Virus record (IMG/VR): IMGVR_UViG_3300020394_000267
Coordinates: 27,070 to 91,069 of that record
Strand: one strand, 5' to 3'
DNA from: a virus
Length of the DNA stretch: 64,000 nucleotides
Under the pieces are notes generated by a model. That model saw only the letters and a program-made list of their open reading frames with translations. It ran no database searches and was not told the DNA's origin. The translations under genes were made by a program, and so were the position numbers. This document shows positions 8,002 to 16,640 of this stretch, piece by piece (the stretch's first letter is position 1; the number at the start of each line of letters is the position of its first letter).

Positions 8002-9045
8002 ATGCTTTATGTAGATGTGAAATATATCAACTTGATATCTCATCATTTTGAGAAATTCAAGAAGAAGAATGATTATCTTTGGAATGTAAGATGCCCGTTC
8101 TGTGGCGACTCGCGTAAAAATCTCAATAAAATGCGTGGGTACTTTTTCCGTAAAGACAATAACATGATATACAAATGCCACAACTGTGGTTTTGGTGCTA
8201 GCATGAATACAGTTCTCAAGGAACTCGCACCCACTACTCATAAAGAATATTGTCTTGAAAAGTTTGGTGAGAATGAGAACAAAAATTGGGAACCAAAGGG
8301 TGCAAACTGGACTCCAAACGGACATAAATTGTTCGATGATAAACCAGTAGAACCGCCTAAGTTCACACCAAAATTTAGTTTATTTGATAAACTTGTGGAT
8401 AGATTGGATACTCTTCCATACGACCACGAGGCAGTTCAATATGTGCAAAGTAGAAATATCCCAAATGATAAATGGGATCGACTTTACTATATTGACAACA
8501 TAAAAAATATAGTCCAACTCAATGACAAATACACGGAATCAATAGTTACTGAAGAACCCAGATTGGTTATCCCCTTCTTTGACCAAAATGGGCAATTGAT
8601 GTCGGTGTCTTTGAGGGCTATGAGGGGGGAAACACTAAGGTATATTCTTGTAAAAGTTAAAGAGGATGCACCTACAGTGTTCGGTTTAGACAAGGTTGAT
8701 ATGTCTAAACCTATATCTGTTGTTGAAGGCCCGATAGACAGTCTGTTTTTAGAAAACAGTATTGCCTGTTCTGGTACTGCCTTCAACAAGATTGAAGAAT
8801 TGGGTATAGACCGTGATAAGATTACAATCATATTCGACAATCAACCGCGTAACAAAGAAGTTGTAAAGCTGGTTGAGAAGTATGTCGAGATGGATTATAA
8901 TGTTGTCATATGGCCTAGTCCATTGACTCAGAAAGATATAAATGATATGGTGAACGATGGTATTGATGTGAGCGATGTTATTACTTGTAATACACATAGT
9001 GGACTGAGTGCCAAGTTTTTGTTAAATCAATGGAAAAAATGTTAG
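8002..9045 (+). CDS. DNA primase, T4 gp61 type
   Basis: 347 residues. An N-terminal zinc-binding domain has C31-x2-C34 and C59-x2-C62 (CPFCGDSR and CHNCGFG). A TOPRIM-type segment follows at about residue 238 (VVEGPIDSL, with the Glu and Asp expected for metal binding), then IIFDNQPRN. This matches the two-domain phage primase of the T4/cyanophage type that makes RNA primers for lagging-strand synthesis with the replicative helicase. The start cannot be moved downstream because the next Met lies inside the zinc domain. Promoter position makes the mRNA essentially leaderless. The next gene begins 9 bases downstream. Confidence 0.93.
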   Translation: MLYVDVKYINLISHHFEKFKKKNDYLWNVRCPFCGDSRKNLNKMRGYFFRKDNNMIYKCHNCGFGASMNTVLKELAPTTHKEYCLEKFGENENKNWEPKGANWTPNGHKLFDDKPVEPPKFTPKFSLFDKLVDRLDTLPYDHEAVQYVQSRNIPNDKWDRLYYIDNIKNIVQLNDKYTESIVTEEPRLVIPFFDQNGQLMSVSLRAMRGETLRYILVKVKEDAPTVFGLDKVDMSKPISVVEGPIDSLFLENSIACSGTAFNKIEELGIDRDKITIIFDNQPRNKEVVKLVEKYVEMDYNVVIWPSPLTQKDINDMVNDGIDVSDVITCNTHSGLSAKFLLNQWKKC

Positions 9046-9054
9046 GAGCAAACT

Positions 9055-9399
9055 ATGGAAAATCAATTAAGTCAAACTGAAGGACTAATAGTTCTAGGTG
9101 TACTAGTTGTGCTTGCTATTGTTGCTGGTTTTTTCTCTAAGAAAAAAGATGTAGAAGAAAAATTTGATGTGAAGAAAATTGTCGAAGAAGATGCGAAATC
9201 TTTGAAAGGCGATGTTGAAACTTTGAATCAAAAAGGTATTTCTATAAATGTTGAGAATTTGCAAAAATTAACTAAGCAAAAACTCGATGAACTTGGAGAG
9301 TCTAAAGGTATTAAACTTGACCGCAGAAAAACCAAAGCAAACATGATTGCAGACCTCGTGTCAGCAGTCGAAGGCAAAGACCACAAACTAGGAAAATAA
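9055..9399 (+). CDS. N-terminally anchored membrane protein with SAP/Rho-N-like C-terminus
   Basis: 114 residues with AGGAG upstream. Residues 8-27 (TEGLIVLGVLVVLAIVAGFF) form one transmembrane segment, followed by KKK (inside-positive). The C-terminal ~40 residues (KLDELGESKGIKLDRRKTKA, then a short helix) resemble a SAP/Rho-N-like helix-extension-helix fold that often binds nucleic acid. Such small membrane-anchored proteins occur between replication genes in cyanophages. A role in tethering phage nucleic acid or complexes to the membrane is possible but inferred. Confidence 0.8.
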   Translation: MENQLSQTEGLIVLGVLVVLAIVAGFFSKKKDVEEKFDVKKIVEEDAKSLKGDVETLNQKGISINVENLQKLTKQKLDELGESKGIKLDRRKTKANMIADLVSAVEGKDHKLGK

Positions 9400-9402
9400 T
9401 GT

Positions 9403-10080
9403 ATGGAAACACAAGTGAGTTTAGTTGGGTTGACCCAACCTTCAGCAGCAACTGGTTGTCATAGCGCAAATGAATTAATTGCATATGCAGCTAGGGTGAG
9501 TAACCCAGAGAATCAGGCGAATAGTAAAACCGCACCAAAGTTATTAGCTTATCTTATTAAGCATGAACATTGGTCACCATTTGAAATTGTATCTGTGACG
9601 ATGGAAATTAAAACGACACGCGATATTGGTAGACAAATACTAAGACATCGTAGTTTTGCTTTTCAAGAGTTTAGTCAGAGATATGCTGTCTCAGAAGATT
9701 TTGAAAATCGAGAAGCTAGATTACAGGACGAATCTAATCGACAAAACTCTTTGGAGATGGGTGCTAGTATAGAAGCTGCACAAATGCGTGAACGGTGGAA
9801 CATGGAACAGAGAAAGGTAATCAATCAAGCAAAAAAGGCTTACGAGTGGGCCCTAGATAATGGTATTGCAAAAGAGCAAGCAAGAGCGGTGTTACCAGAA
9901 GGTAATACTATGACCACCATATACATGGCTGGTACACTGCGCTCTTGGATTCACTATTGTCAGTTGCGGATGGCAAATGGGACGCAAAAAGAACATAGTT
10001 TGATTGCGAAAATGTGTTGGGATATTATTGAAACACATTTCCCAGATGTAACAAAGGCGGTAAACAATGCAATGGACTGA
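9403..10080 (+). CDS. thyX: FAD-dependent thymidylate synthase ThyX
   Basis: 225 residues, the usual length of ThyX. The family signature RHRxxxxxxxS is present near residues 82-92 (RHRSFAFQEFSQRY), as is a C-terminal R-x5-Q-like segment (LRSWIHYCQLR). The enzyme methylates dUMP to dTMP with methylene-tetrahydrofolate and FAD/NADPH. It sits with nrdA, nrdB and dCMP deaminase, giving a complete phage route from CDP/dCMP to dTMP precursors. The start follows the previous stop by 3 bases, with AGGAAA as ribosome site. The downstream gene overlaps by 14 bases. Confidence 0.95.
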   Translation: METQVSLVGLTQPSAATGCHSANELIAYAARVSNPENQANSKTAPKLLAYLIKHEHWSPFEIVSVTMEIKTTRDIGRQILRHRSFAFQEFSQRYAVSEDFENREARLQDESNRQNSLEMGASIEAAQMRERWNMEQRKVINQAKKAYEWALDNGIAKEQARAVLPEGNTMTTIYMAGTLRSWIHYCQLRMANGTQKEHSLIAKMCWDIIETHFPDVTKAVNNAMD

Positions 10081-10903
10081 TAAGGTAACTTCAGAAGACC
10101 TTGCAATTACACTGGCAAAGGCAGAAGACGAGAGTTCCGAGATAGAAAAGGTAAGGGAGAGAATTCCCTATGCCTTTCCTTGGAATAGGAGACTTGATGA
10201 ACCATGTCGCGTGGAATGGAGTTCCACTGATAGTAAAGAGGCATTTGAATCAAACTCTATCAATCAAAAAGAACAGATTGAAAAGTATGGTTGGGATGAA
10301 CATAAAGTTTACTATGATTTGAACTCACATGGATACAGGTGTGATGAATTCTATGAAGATAGAAATTCTTATGTTGGTATTGGTGAGTGTTTTACATATG
10401 GTACAGGATTACCAGCAGAGATGTCATGGACAAACTTGCTGGAGAAAGACATTGGTGAGAAGGTATGGAATCTAGGATTATGTACTACTGGACTAGATAC
10501 CGCATTTAGAACTCTTTTAACTTGGTTACCAGTAATCAAACCTAAAGCAGTTCTTATGTTAGAGAATAGTACACTTGCTAGGGAAACTTGGTACATTGAT
10601 GAGAACAATGAGGAATGGAATACTTGCATTGGATTCTGGTCTGATTTGGAGTGGCAACAAGAGGTATGTCTTAGTAAGACAGAAAGGTATTTAAACAGAA
10701 GAAAGAATTTAATGGCCATCAAAGAATTGTGTAGGATGGAAGGTGTTGAGTTTAAATTAATAACTGCAAAAGAAAGAAACGAAATAGGTTTTCGTGATTG
10801 GGAAGCAAATAAAGATACAAAATATGCATTAGCAAGGGACTTAATGCACCCAGGCTTGTATTTTCATCAATCGATGGTGCATCGATGGAAAGAGGAACTA
10901 TAA
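10067..10903 (+). CDS. SGNH/GDSL-hydrolase-like protein, variant GEC nucleophile motif
   Basis: 278 residues. Motif blocks suggest an SGNH-type fold: GIGECFTYGTGLP near residue 103 in place of GDSxT, a Gly block (GLCTTGLDTAF), and a C-terminal D-x2-H-P (RDLMHPG). The nucleophile position reads GEC rather than GDS, as in the other GCSF-type paralogs of this window, so catalysis would need Cys or is lost. It sits between thyX and nrdA with overlapping ends and is probably cotranscribed. Substrate unknown; esterase or acyl-transfer on glycans is a guess from the family. Confidence 0.7.
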   Translation: MQWTDKVTSEDLAITLAKAEDESSEIEKVRERIPYAFPWNRRLDEPCRVEWSSTDSKEAFESNSINQKEQIEKYGWDEHKVYYDLNSHGYRCDEFYEDRNSYVGIGECFTYGTGLPAEMSWTNLLEKDIGEKVWNLGLCTTGLDTAFRTLLTWLPVIKPKAVLMLENSTLARETWYIDENNEEWNTCIGFWSDLEWQQEVCLSKTERYLNRRKNLMAIKELCRMEGVEFKLITAKERNEIGFRDWEANKDTKYALARDLMHPGLYFHQSMVHRWKEEL

Positions 10904-12702
10904 TGGCGACAGAGGATTATTTAGGAATTAAGATAGACAGGGACAGAGACCAACTATTTGATAAGTTGGGAATACAACGCCTGCAAGAAAGTTACATGAA
11001 AGAGGACGAAGAAAGTCCACAGGAGAGGTTTGCTTTTGTAAGTAAACAGTTTGCATCTAGCGATGAACATGCTCAACGGTTGTATGATTACGCTAGTAAA
11101 CACTGGTTGTCTTACTCTACACCTATTCTATCATTTGGTAGGTCTAAAAAGGGTCTGCCTATTTCATGTTTTTTAAATTACATAAACGATACAGCGGAGG
11201 GATTAGTTGAAAATTTATCGGAAACAAATTGGCTTAGTATGCTTGGGGGCGGTGTTGGTATTGGGTTTGGTATCCGAGCTAGCGATGATAAGTCTACTGG
11301 CGTCTTGCCACATCTCAAAACCTACGACTCAAGTAGTCTGGCATATAGACAGGGGCGTACCCGCCGAGGGTCATATGCTGCCTACCTCGACATTAGTCAC
11401 CCCGATATTACAATGTTTCTCGAAATGCGTAAACCAACAGGAGACCAAAACCTCAGATGTCTAAACTTACATCACGGTATTAATATCAGTGATAGGTTTA
11501 TGGAGATGATTGAAAGGTGCATGTCAGACCCAGATGCTGATGACAGGTGGAATCTAACAGACCCACATACAGGAGAAGTACGCGAGACTGTATCTGCTAA
11601 ACATCTATGGCAGAAGATACTTGAAATGCGTATGGAGACAGGGGAACCATATTTACATTTTGTTGACACTAGTAACAGAGAAATGCCAGAGTGGTTAAAA
11701 GATAAAGGATTAAAAATTAGTCAGTCTAATCTTTGTTCTGAAATTATCCTACCGACAAATGAAAAGAGGACTGCTGTATGTTGTCTTTCGTCTGTTAACC
11801 TAGAACACTATGATGCATGGTCAAAGAGTACCACATTCTTAAAAGATGTGGCAGAGATGTTAGACAATGTGTTACAGTATTTTATTGATAACGCACCAGA
11901 GACAGTATCGCGGGCAGTTTACTCAGCGAAACAGGAAAGAAGTATTGGTGTTGGTGCATTGGGATTCCATGCATATTTACAAAAGAACAACATACCATTT
12001 GAAGGATTCATGGCAAAATCCACTAATATAAGAATGTTCAAATTGATAAGGGGGAAATTAGATGAAGCAAACTTGGAACTTGGTAGGGAGAGAGGCGAAG
12101 CTATTGATGCGAGAGGCACAGGAAGAAGATTTAGTCATGTTATGGCTGTTGCTCCTAATGCTTCCAGTAGTATTATTATGGGAAACACTTCGCCGAGTAT
12201 TGAACCGTATCGCGCTAACGCTTACAGGCAAGACACATTATCTGGGGCTTATCTCAATAAGAATAAGCATCTGGATGTTGTCATTAAAGATAAATGCGAG
12301 AAGAATAAAAGGTTGGATTATGACAAAATTTGGTCATCGATAATTGCCAACGATGGGTCAGTACAACATGTATCATGTCTGGATGAGAAAGAGAAAGAAA
12401 TTTATAAGACTGCTATGGAGATTGACCAGAGATGGGTAGTCGAACATGCATCCACCAGACAAGAATGGATAGACCAAGGACAATCTGTTAATCTATTTTT
12501 TAGACCAGATGTCAACATAAAGTATTTACATGCAATACACTATCTCGCGTGGAAACAAGGTATGAAAACTTTGTACTATTGTAGGTCAGAGAAGTTAGGA
12601 AAGGCAGACAAGGTATCCAAACGCATTGAAAGAGAAGCGATAAAAGAAATTGATTTTCAGAGTATGATTGATGGTGAAAACTGTGTTGCATGTGAAGGAT
12701 AA
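10903..12702 (+). CDS. nrdA: Ribonucleoside-diphosphate reductase class I, alpha subunit
   Basis: 599 residues from the ATG with GAGGAAC upstream (an earlier in-frame ATG at 10885 is less well placed). Catalytic elements are in order: a first-strand Cys (PISCFLN, ~residue 87), the NLCSEI Asn-Cys-Glu site (~276), the partner Cys (TAVCCLSS, ~291), the NASSSIIMGNTSPSIEP loop, the radical-transfer tyrosine pair in TLYYCRSE (~556), and a C-terminal CVACEG shuttle pair. It is shorter than E. coli NrdA (761) because no N-terminal ATP cone is present, so dATP feedback through that domain should be absent. It pairs with NrdB 0.6 kb downstream; a PP-loop gene sits between them. Confidence 0.95.
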   Translation: MATEDYLGIKIDRDRDQLFDKLGIQRLQESYMKEDEESPQERFAFVSKQFASSDEHAQRLYDYASKHWLSYSTPILSFGRSKKGLPISCFLNYINDTAEGLVENLSETNWLSMLGGGVGIGFGIRASDDKSTGVLPHLKTYDSSSLAYRQGRTRRGSYAAYLDISHPDITMFLEMRKPTGDQNLRCLNLHHGINISDRFMEMIERCMSDPDADDRWNLTDPHTGEVRETVSAKHLWQKILEMRMETGEPYLHFVDTSNREMPEWLKDKGLKISQSNLCSEIILPTNEKRTAVCCLSSVNLEHYDAWSKSTTFLKDVAEMLDNVLQYFIDNAPETVSRAVYSAKQERSIGVGALGFHAYLQKNNIPFEGFMAKSTNIRMFKLIRGKLDEANLELGRERGEAIDARGTGRRFSHVMAVAPNASSSIIMGNTSPSIEPYRANAYRQDTLSGAYLNKNKHLDVVIKDKCEKNKRLDYDKIWSSIIANDGSVQHVSCLDEKEKEIYKTAMEIDQRWVVEHASTRQEWIDQGQSVNLFFRPDVNIKYLHAIHYLAWKQGMKTLYYCRSEKLGKADKVSKRIEREAIKEIDFQSMIDGENCVACEG

Positions 12703-13312
12703 TGTAGAAAAAGAAATACCACTAAATAAAAAGATTGCGGTTTTAGTTAGTGGTGGATGGGATAGTGCCGTTCTATGGTATCTAGTGAAATCCGTATGTA
12801 TTGAACGCAATCAAGAATGTGAACCTTTTACTGTTCCAAAACTAGATGGTGCTGAGTATTACGCTAATCTAGTCTTAGAATGGTCTTCTGAGCGTCTAGG
12901 ACACGCTCTAATGAAAACAACCATCGTAGGTGATATATCATCCGATAATCCCTCTGATTATGTTTTAAGTGGTGGTTATGAGATATGGAATGAGGGATTG
13001 GCGGAACACTTGTTTAGTGCGGTAAACATGTATCCACCGAATCAAAGGTCTCTCATGCCTGAAGGGTATCCTCTACCCAATGATAGATTTGTCAAGACAG
13101 AGGAACATACTCATTTAAGTCAGCCATTCGCTGACTTGACAAAAGACAAGATTATACAATTAGGATTTGATTTAGGTATAGCGAATGAGATTGCGCCCAT
13201 TACGCATAGTTGTACCGAATTGGACAGGGGCAGATGTAATAACTGCTGGTGGTGTAAAGAAAGAGAATGGGCATTTAAAGAAATAGGACAGGTAGATATT
13301 GGAGAGAACTAA
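12671..13312 (+). CDS. QueC-like PP-loop ATPase (7-cyano-7-deazaguanine synthase-like)
   Basis: About 213 residues; the start is uncertain (ATG 12671, or GTG 12692) but lies inside the nrdA end. The PP-loop ATP-binding motif LVSGGWDSA is at about residues 25-33. The C-terminus has a four-Cys zinc pattern HSC-x7-C-x2-C-x2-C (THSC, RCNNCWWCKERE) characteristic of QueC, which converts carboxydeazaguanine to preQ0. The gene lies between nrdA and nrdB. No QueD, QueE, FolE or DpdA-like gene is recognised in this window, so whether it serves DNA deazapurine modification, tRNA queuosine, or another adenylation cannot be decided. Confidence 0.7.
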   Translation: MVKTVLHVKDNVEKEIPLNKKIAVLVSGGWDSAVLWYLVKSVCIERNQECEPFTVPKLDGAEYYANLVLEWSSERLGHALMKTTIVGDISSDNPSDYVLSGGYEIWNEGLAEHLFSAVNMYPPNQRSLMPEGYPLPNDRFVKTEEHTHLSQPFADLTKDKIIQLGFDLGIANEIAPITHSCTELDRGRCNNCWWCKEREWAFKEIGQVDIGEN

Positions 13313-14301
13313 TGACCCCTAAACAAGATTTAACAAGTAAAAGAGAATATTTTAAACCATTTAACTATCCTTGGGCATACGAGGCGTGGTTGAAACACGA
13401 GCAATCTCATTGGTTGCATACTGAAGTACCGATGGCAGAAGATGTAAAAGATTGGAAGGAACGATTATCACAAGAAGAGAAAGCATTTCTTACTAATATA
13501 TTTCGATTCTTCACACAGGGTGACATAGATGTGGCAGATGGATATGTGACTAACTATCTGCCATATTTTCCGCAACCAGAAATACGAATGATGTTATCTG
13601 GTTTCGCTGCTAGAGAGGCACTTCATGTTGCCGCCTACTCACATCTTATTGAAACACTTGGGATGCCCGAGAGTACATACAGTGAGTTCTTGGAGTATCA
13701 GGCGATGGCAGACAAACACGAATACTTTATGGACTTATCAAAAGCAAATGGAACCGCAGAGAGTGTTGCCACTAACATCGCCGCTTTTAGTGCATTTACT
13801 GAGGGTATGCAGTTGTTTAGTTCTTTCATTATGTTGTTGAACTTTCCGCGTCATGGTAAGATGAAGGGGATGGGTCAGATTATTACATGGTCTATTGTAG
13901 ATGAGACTATGCACGCTGAGTCTATGATTAAGTTGTTTAGGACATACATAGAAGAAAACAGAACACTATGGAAAGATTCTCTCAAGAGAGAAATATACAC
14001 TATCGCTGAGAATATGGTAGAATTGGAAGAGAAATTTATTGACCTTGCATTTGCTATGGGCCCAATGGAAAATCTAAAACCAGAGGATGTTAAAACATAC
14101 ATTCGATACATTGCTGACAGGAGATTGATTAGTTTAGGTATGAAGGGTATATTCAAGGTAAAAAGAAATCCACTATTATGGGTAGAGGAAATGATTAACG
14201 CACCTACCCATACTAACTTTTTTGAAAATAGAGCAACAGACTATGCGAGGGGGGCGCTCCAAGGTAAATGGGATGATGTTTGGGGAACAGCTGTAGCATA
14301 A
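13312..14301 (+). CDS. nrdB: Ribonucleoside-diphosphate reductase class I, beta subunit
   Basis: 329 residues. Metal-ligand motifs of the R2 diiron protein are visible: Glu in HTEVP (~residue 40), E-x2-H in REALHVAAY (~102-109, with the Tyr in the position of the radical tyrosine), Glu in FTEGMQ, and E-x2-H in VDETMHAE (~198). It generates the radical used by NrdA in making dNDPs. The ATG overlaps the preceding stop (TAATG), and the stop overlaps the next start. A small aldehyde-deformylase-like or oxidase role is excluded by pairing with nrdA. Confidence 0.95.
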   Translation: MTPKQDLTSKREYFKPFNYPWAYEAWLKHEQSHWLHTEVPMAEDVKDWKERLSQEEKAFLTNIFRFFTQGDIDVADGYVTNYLPYFPQPEIRMMLSGFAAREALHVAAYSHLIETLGMPESTYSEFLEYQAMADKHEYFMDLSKANGTAESVATNIAAFSAFTEGMQLFSSFIMLLNFPRHGKMKGMGQIITWSIVDETMHAESMIKLFRTYIEENRTLWKDSLKREIYTIAENMVELEEKFIDLAFAMGPMENLKPEDVKTYIRYIADRRLISLGMKGIFKVKRNPLLWVEEMINAPTHTNFFENRATDYARGALQGKWDDVWGTAVA

Positions 14302-14483
14302 TGTCAGAACCTTCAAAGATAATAGAATGTGTCAAATGTGATGCAGTTTACAGAATAAAACATGATATGTCAGAGTCCCACTATCGCGTAGCATATTGTA
14401 CATTTTGTGGTGCAAGTTTAGAACTCGAAGAAGAATTAGAACAAGAGGATTGGGATAAAGAAGAAGTAATTGAGGATTGGTAA
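14301..14483 (+). CDS. Small zinc-ribbon protein
   Basis: 60 residues from the ATG that overlaps the nrdB stop. Two Cys pairs (CVKC near the N-terminus and CTFC 20 residues later) form a classic zinc ribbon, followed by a very acidic C-terminal tail (LELEEELEQEDWDKEE). Similar mini zinc ribbons occur next to nucleotide-metabolism genes in T4-like phages. It may bind nucleic acid or a host polymerase subunit; no specific function is recognised. Confidence 0.75.
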   Translation: MSEPSKIIECVKCDAVYRIKHDMSESHYRVAYCTFCGASLELEEELEQEDWDKEEVIEDW

Positions 14484-14917
14484 TGGATAAGTTTGATAAA
14501 GCGCATATGCAAACAGCAAATGTATATGCTAGATTGTCACCAGCAAAACGATTAAAAGTTGGTGCAATTTTGGTGAAGGAAGGTAGAATAATCTCTATAG
14601 GATACAATGGTACGCCTTCTGGGTGGGATAATACTTGTGAATATCCAAGTAAACGAGGTGCATTGACAGGTAATGTCATAGAACTAAAAACTAAACCAGA
14701 GGTATTACACGCAGAGACAAACGCAATTGCTAAAGTGGCAAAGTCTTCAGAAAGTTCTGAGGGTGCTACATTGTATACCACACACGCGCCATGTTTAGAA
14801 TGTTCTAAGTTGATATACCAATCTGGTATCGTATCAGTTTTTTATGAGAACGAGTACAGAACCCAAGATGGGGTAAAATTCTTACAGAAATCTGGAGTTA
14901 GTATTAGGAAGATGTAG
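14483..14917 (+). CDS. dCMP/deoxycytidylate deaminase
   Basis: 144 residues from the ATG overlapping the previous TAA. The zinc-dependent deaminase signature is intact: HAE at about residue 76 (the His ligand and catalytic Glu) and PCLEC at about 104 (two Cys ligands). Substrate-loop motif GYNGTPSGW near residue 35 is typical of the dCMP deaminase family. It converts dCMP to dUMP, the ThyX substrate, so this gene, thyX and nrdAB form one dNTP-supply group. T4's equivalent is gene cd. Confidence 0.93.
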   Translation: MDKFDKAHMQTANVYARLSPAKRLKVGAILVKEGRIISIGYNGTPSGWDNTCEYPSKRGALTGNVIELKTKPEVLHAETNAIAKVAKSSESSEGATLYTTHAPCLECSKLIYQSGIVSVFYENEYRTQDGVKFLQKSGVSIRKM

Positions 14918-16033
14918 ATGTGGAACTATGATGATGTTAACTCTATAACCATAGAACTATCTAGTCTATGTAATGCCGCTTGTCCGTGGTGTCCTAGATA
15001 TGAAGATTTTTCTGAGGTAGTTAACAGACAACTAGAACCACAGTATATAACGATTGACCAGTTCAAAGAATGGTTTCCGCCAGACTTTATGTCGAGAATA
15101 AAATTATGGGCATTTACAGGTGATTACGGTGACGCTGGTACTAATCCAGATTTACCAGACATCATAAGGCACATATACAAACATAACCCAGATGCTCAAC
15201 TATCGATGAACACTAACGGTGGTATGAGAACACCAGATTTTTGGGGGTTACTTGGTCAGTTATTTTCTAGGAAGGAACATAACAACATGATATTCTCAAT
15301 AGATGGACTTGAGGATACTAACCACATATACAGGAGAAATGTTAGGTGGAATAAAGTCATGAAAAATGTTCTTGCTTTTCTGGATGCTGGTGGTAAGGCG
15401 ACATGGGAGTGTTTGGTATTCAGACACAACAAACACCAGATAGACGCGATACAAGATTTGGCAAATTACATGGGATTCTCAGAGGTGCATTTTAAAATGC
15501 CAAAGGGATTTGAAAAAGACAATATGAAAGTCAAGGACAAGAAAGGCAATCACACATATACAATATATCCCACCAGCAAAGACCAGATATCAACAGGATA
15601 TCCAGATTTACATGGTAAGAAGGCAGAAGACCTAGACTATGAAGAAATTAGAGATGACATGGAGTCATATTATTCTAATGAACAGGGAGAGATAAAATGT
15701 TTTTCCCAAAGAGATGACTTGACAGAGTTGAAGATTACATCGTGGGGTACAGTGTATCCATGTTGCCATTTTGGGCATATCGCTAAACATCCGCGAGAGA
15801 ATCAACAGTATTACAAAGCTCAACTCATAGATATATTTAAGGATAAAGATATATCTCTCAAGTCAAGAACATTAAAAGAGATATTGGATGATGACCCATT
15901 CAATTGGATTTATAACAGTTGGAAAGAAAAATCATGTCTGGCATGTTGGTCAAATTGTGGAGTGTCAGACAATAAACAACCAGTGATGCAACAGATATTT
16001 AATAAGGAGGGTAAGTTATATGGCACAACATAA
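14918..16033 (+). CDS. Radical SAM protein with C-terminal SPASM-like cysteines
   Basis: 371 residues starting directly after the deaminase stop. The SAM/4Fe-4S motif C18-x3-C22-x2-C25 (CNAACPWC) is near the N-terminus, followed by FTGDYGD in the GGE-like position and SMNTNGG. The C-terminal third has CFSQ, PCC and CLACWSNC, the Cys pattern of a SPASM/twitch auxiliary cluster. This differs in domain order from the seven radical SAM proteins at 44-56 kb. It precedes three methyltransferase genes in one operon. SPASM enzymes often act on peptides or on carbinols/sugars; the substrate here is unknown. Confidence 0.88.
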   Translation: MWNYDDVNSITIELSSLCNAACPWCPRYEDFSEVVNRQLEPQYITIDQFKEWFPPDFMSRIKLWAFTGDYGDAGTNPDLPDIIRHIYKHNPDAQLSMNTNGGMRTPDFWGLLGQLFSRKEHNNMIFSIDGLEDTNHIYRRNVRWNKVMKNVLAFLDAGGKATWECLVFRHNKHQIDAIQDLANYMGFSEVHFKMPKGFEKDNMKVKDKKGNHTYTIYPTSKDQISTGYPDLHGKKAEDLDYEEIRDDMESYYSNEQGEIKCFSQRDDLTELKITSWGTVYPCCHFGHIAKHPRENQQYYKAQLIDIFKDKDISLKSRTLKEILDDDPFNWIYNSWKEKSCLACWSNCGVSDNKQPVMQQIFNKEGKLYGTT

Positions 16034-16640
16034 TAACATACGCGGATGGATGATGGACGGTGACTATAATGCCATAGAGAAGGTTTGTTCAAAGTTTCTT
16101 GATAAGGATTATGTCGATGTATTTGAAATAGGAACTCTATATGGCAAAAGTGCCATTGCTTTTGATGACGCATTGAAAAGTGTACCCCATCATATCACCA
16201 CAATGGATGTGTGTGAGGGTTGGATAGGGCCTTCAGATGAAATAATAGAGATGTTGGGACTAGATGACAATTTCAAGGCAATGCGTGATGCAAATAGAAG
16301 TACAGCAGAAGAACAGTTCGATGAAATACATAGAAATATTCTGGATAGGGATATAACCTTTATTGATGATAAATGGGAAGCGGGTTATGAATATCCAGTA
16401 GTTTGCCCAGACATTGTGTTCTATGATGGTTCACATAGTTACGAGGAAACTAGAGATGTTCTTCAACATTTCTGTATAACTATGGAGAATGGGGGAACAG
16501 TTGTGATTGATGACTACAACCATACACAATGGGAAGGACTCAAAAAAGCAGTAGATGAGTTCATAGAAAAAACAGGGTTCGATATAACTTCATACCCAGA
16601 CTCAAAAATGATTTCAATAAATTTTAAGGGTAAACAATGA
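16020..16640 (+). CDS. Class I SAM methyltransferase (Methyltransf_24-like)
   Basis: 206 residues with a strong AAGGAGGG site 10 bases upstream. SAM-binding motif VDVFEIGTLYGKSAI is at residues ~32-46, an acidic residue follows in TTMDVCEG, and DIVFYDGSHSYE (~residue 137) is the hallmark motif of small O-methyltransferases of the Methyltransf_24 type, followed by GGTVVIDDYN. Such enzymes methylate sugars or small molecules. It overlaps the radical SAM gene by 14 bases and the next methyltransferase by 4. Confidence 0.85.
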   Translation: MAQHNNIRGWMMDGDYNAIEKVCSKFLDKDYVDVFEIGTLYGKSAIAFDDALKSVPHHITTMDVCEGWIGPSDEIIEMLGLDDNFKAMRDANRSTAEEQFDEIHRNILDRDITFIDDKWEAGYEYPVVCPDIVFYDGSHSYEETRDVLQHFCITMENGGTVVIDDYNHTQWEGLKKAVDEFIEKTGFDITSYPDSKMISINFKGKQ

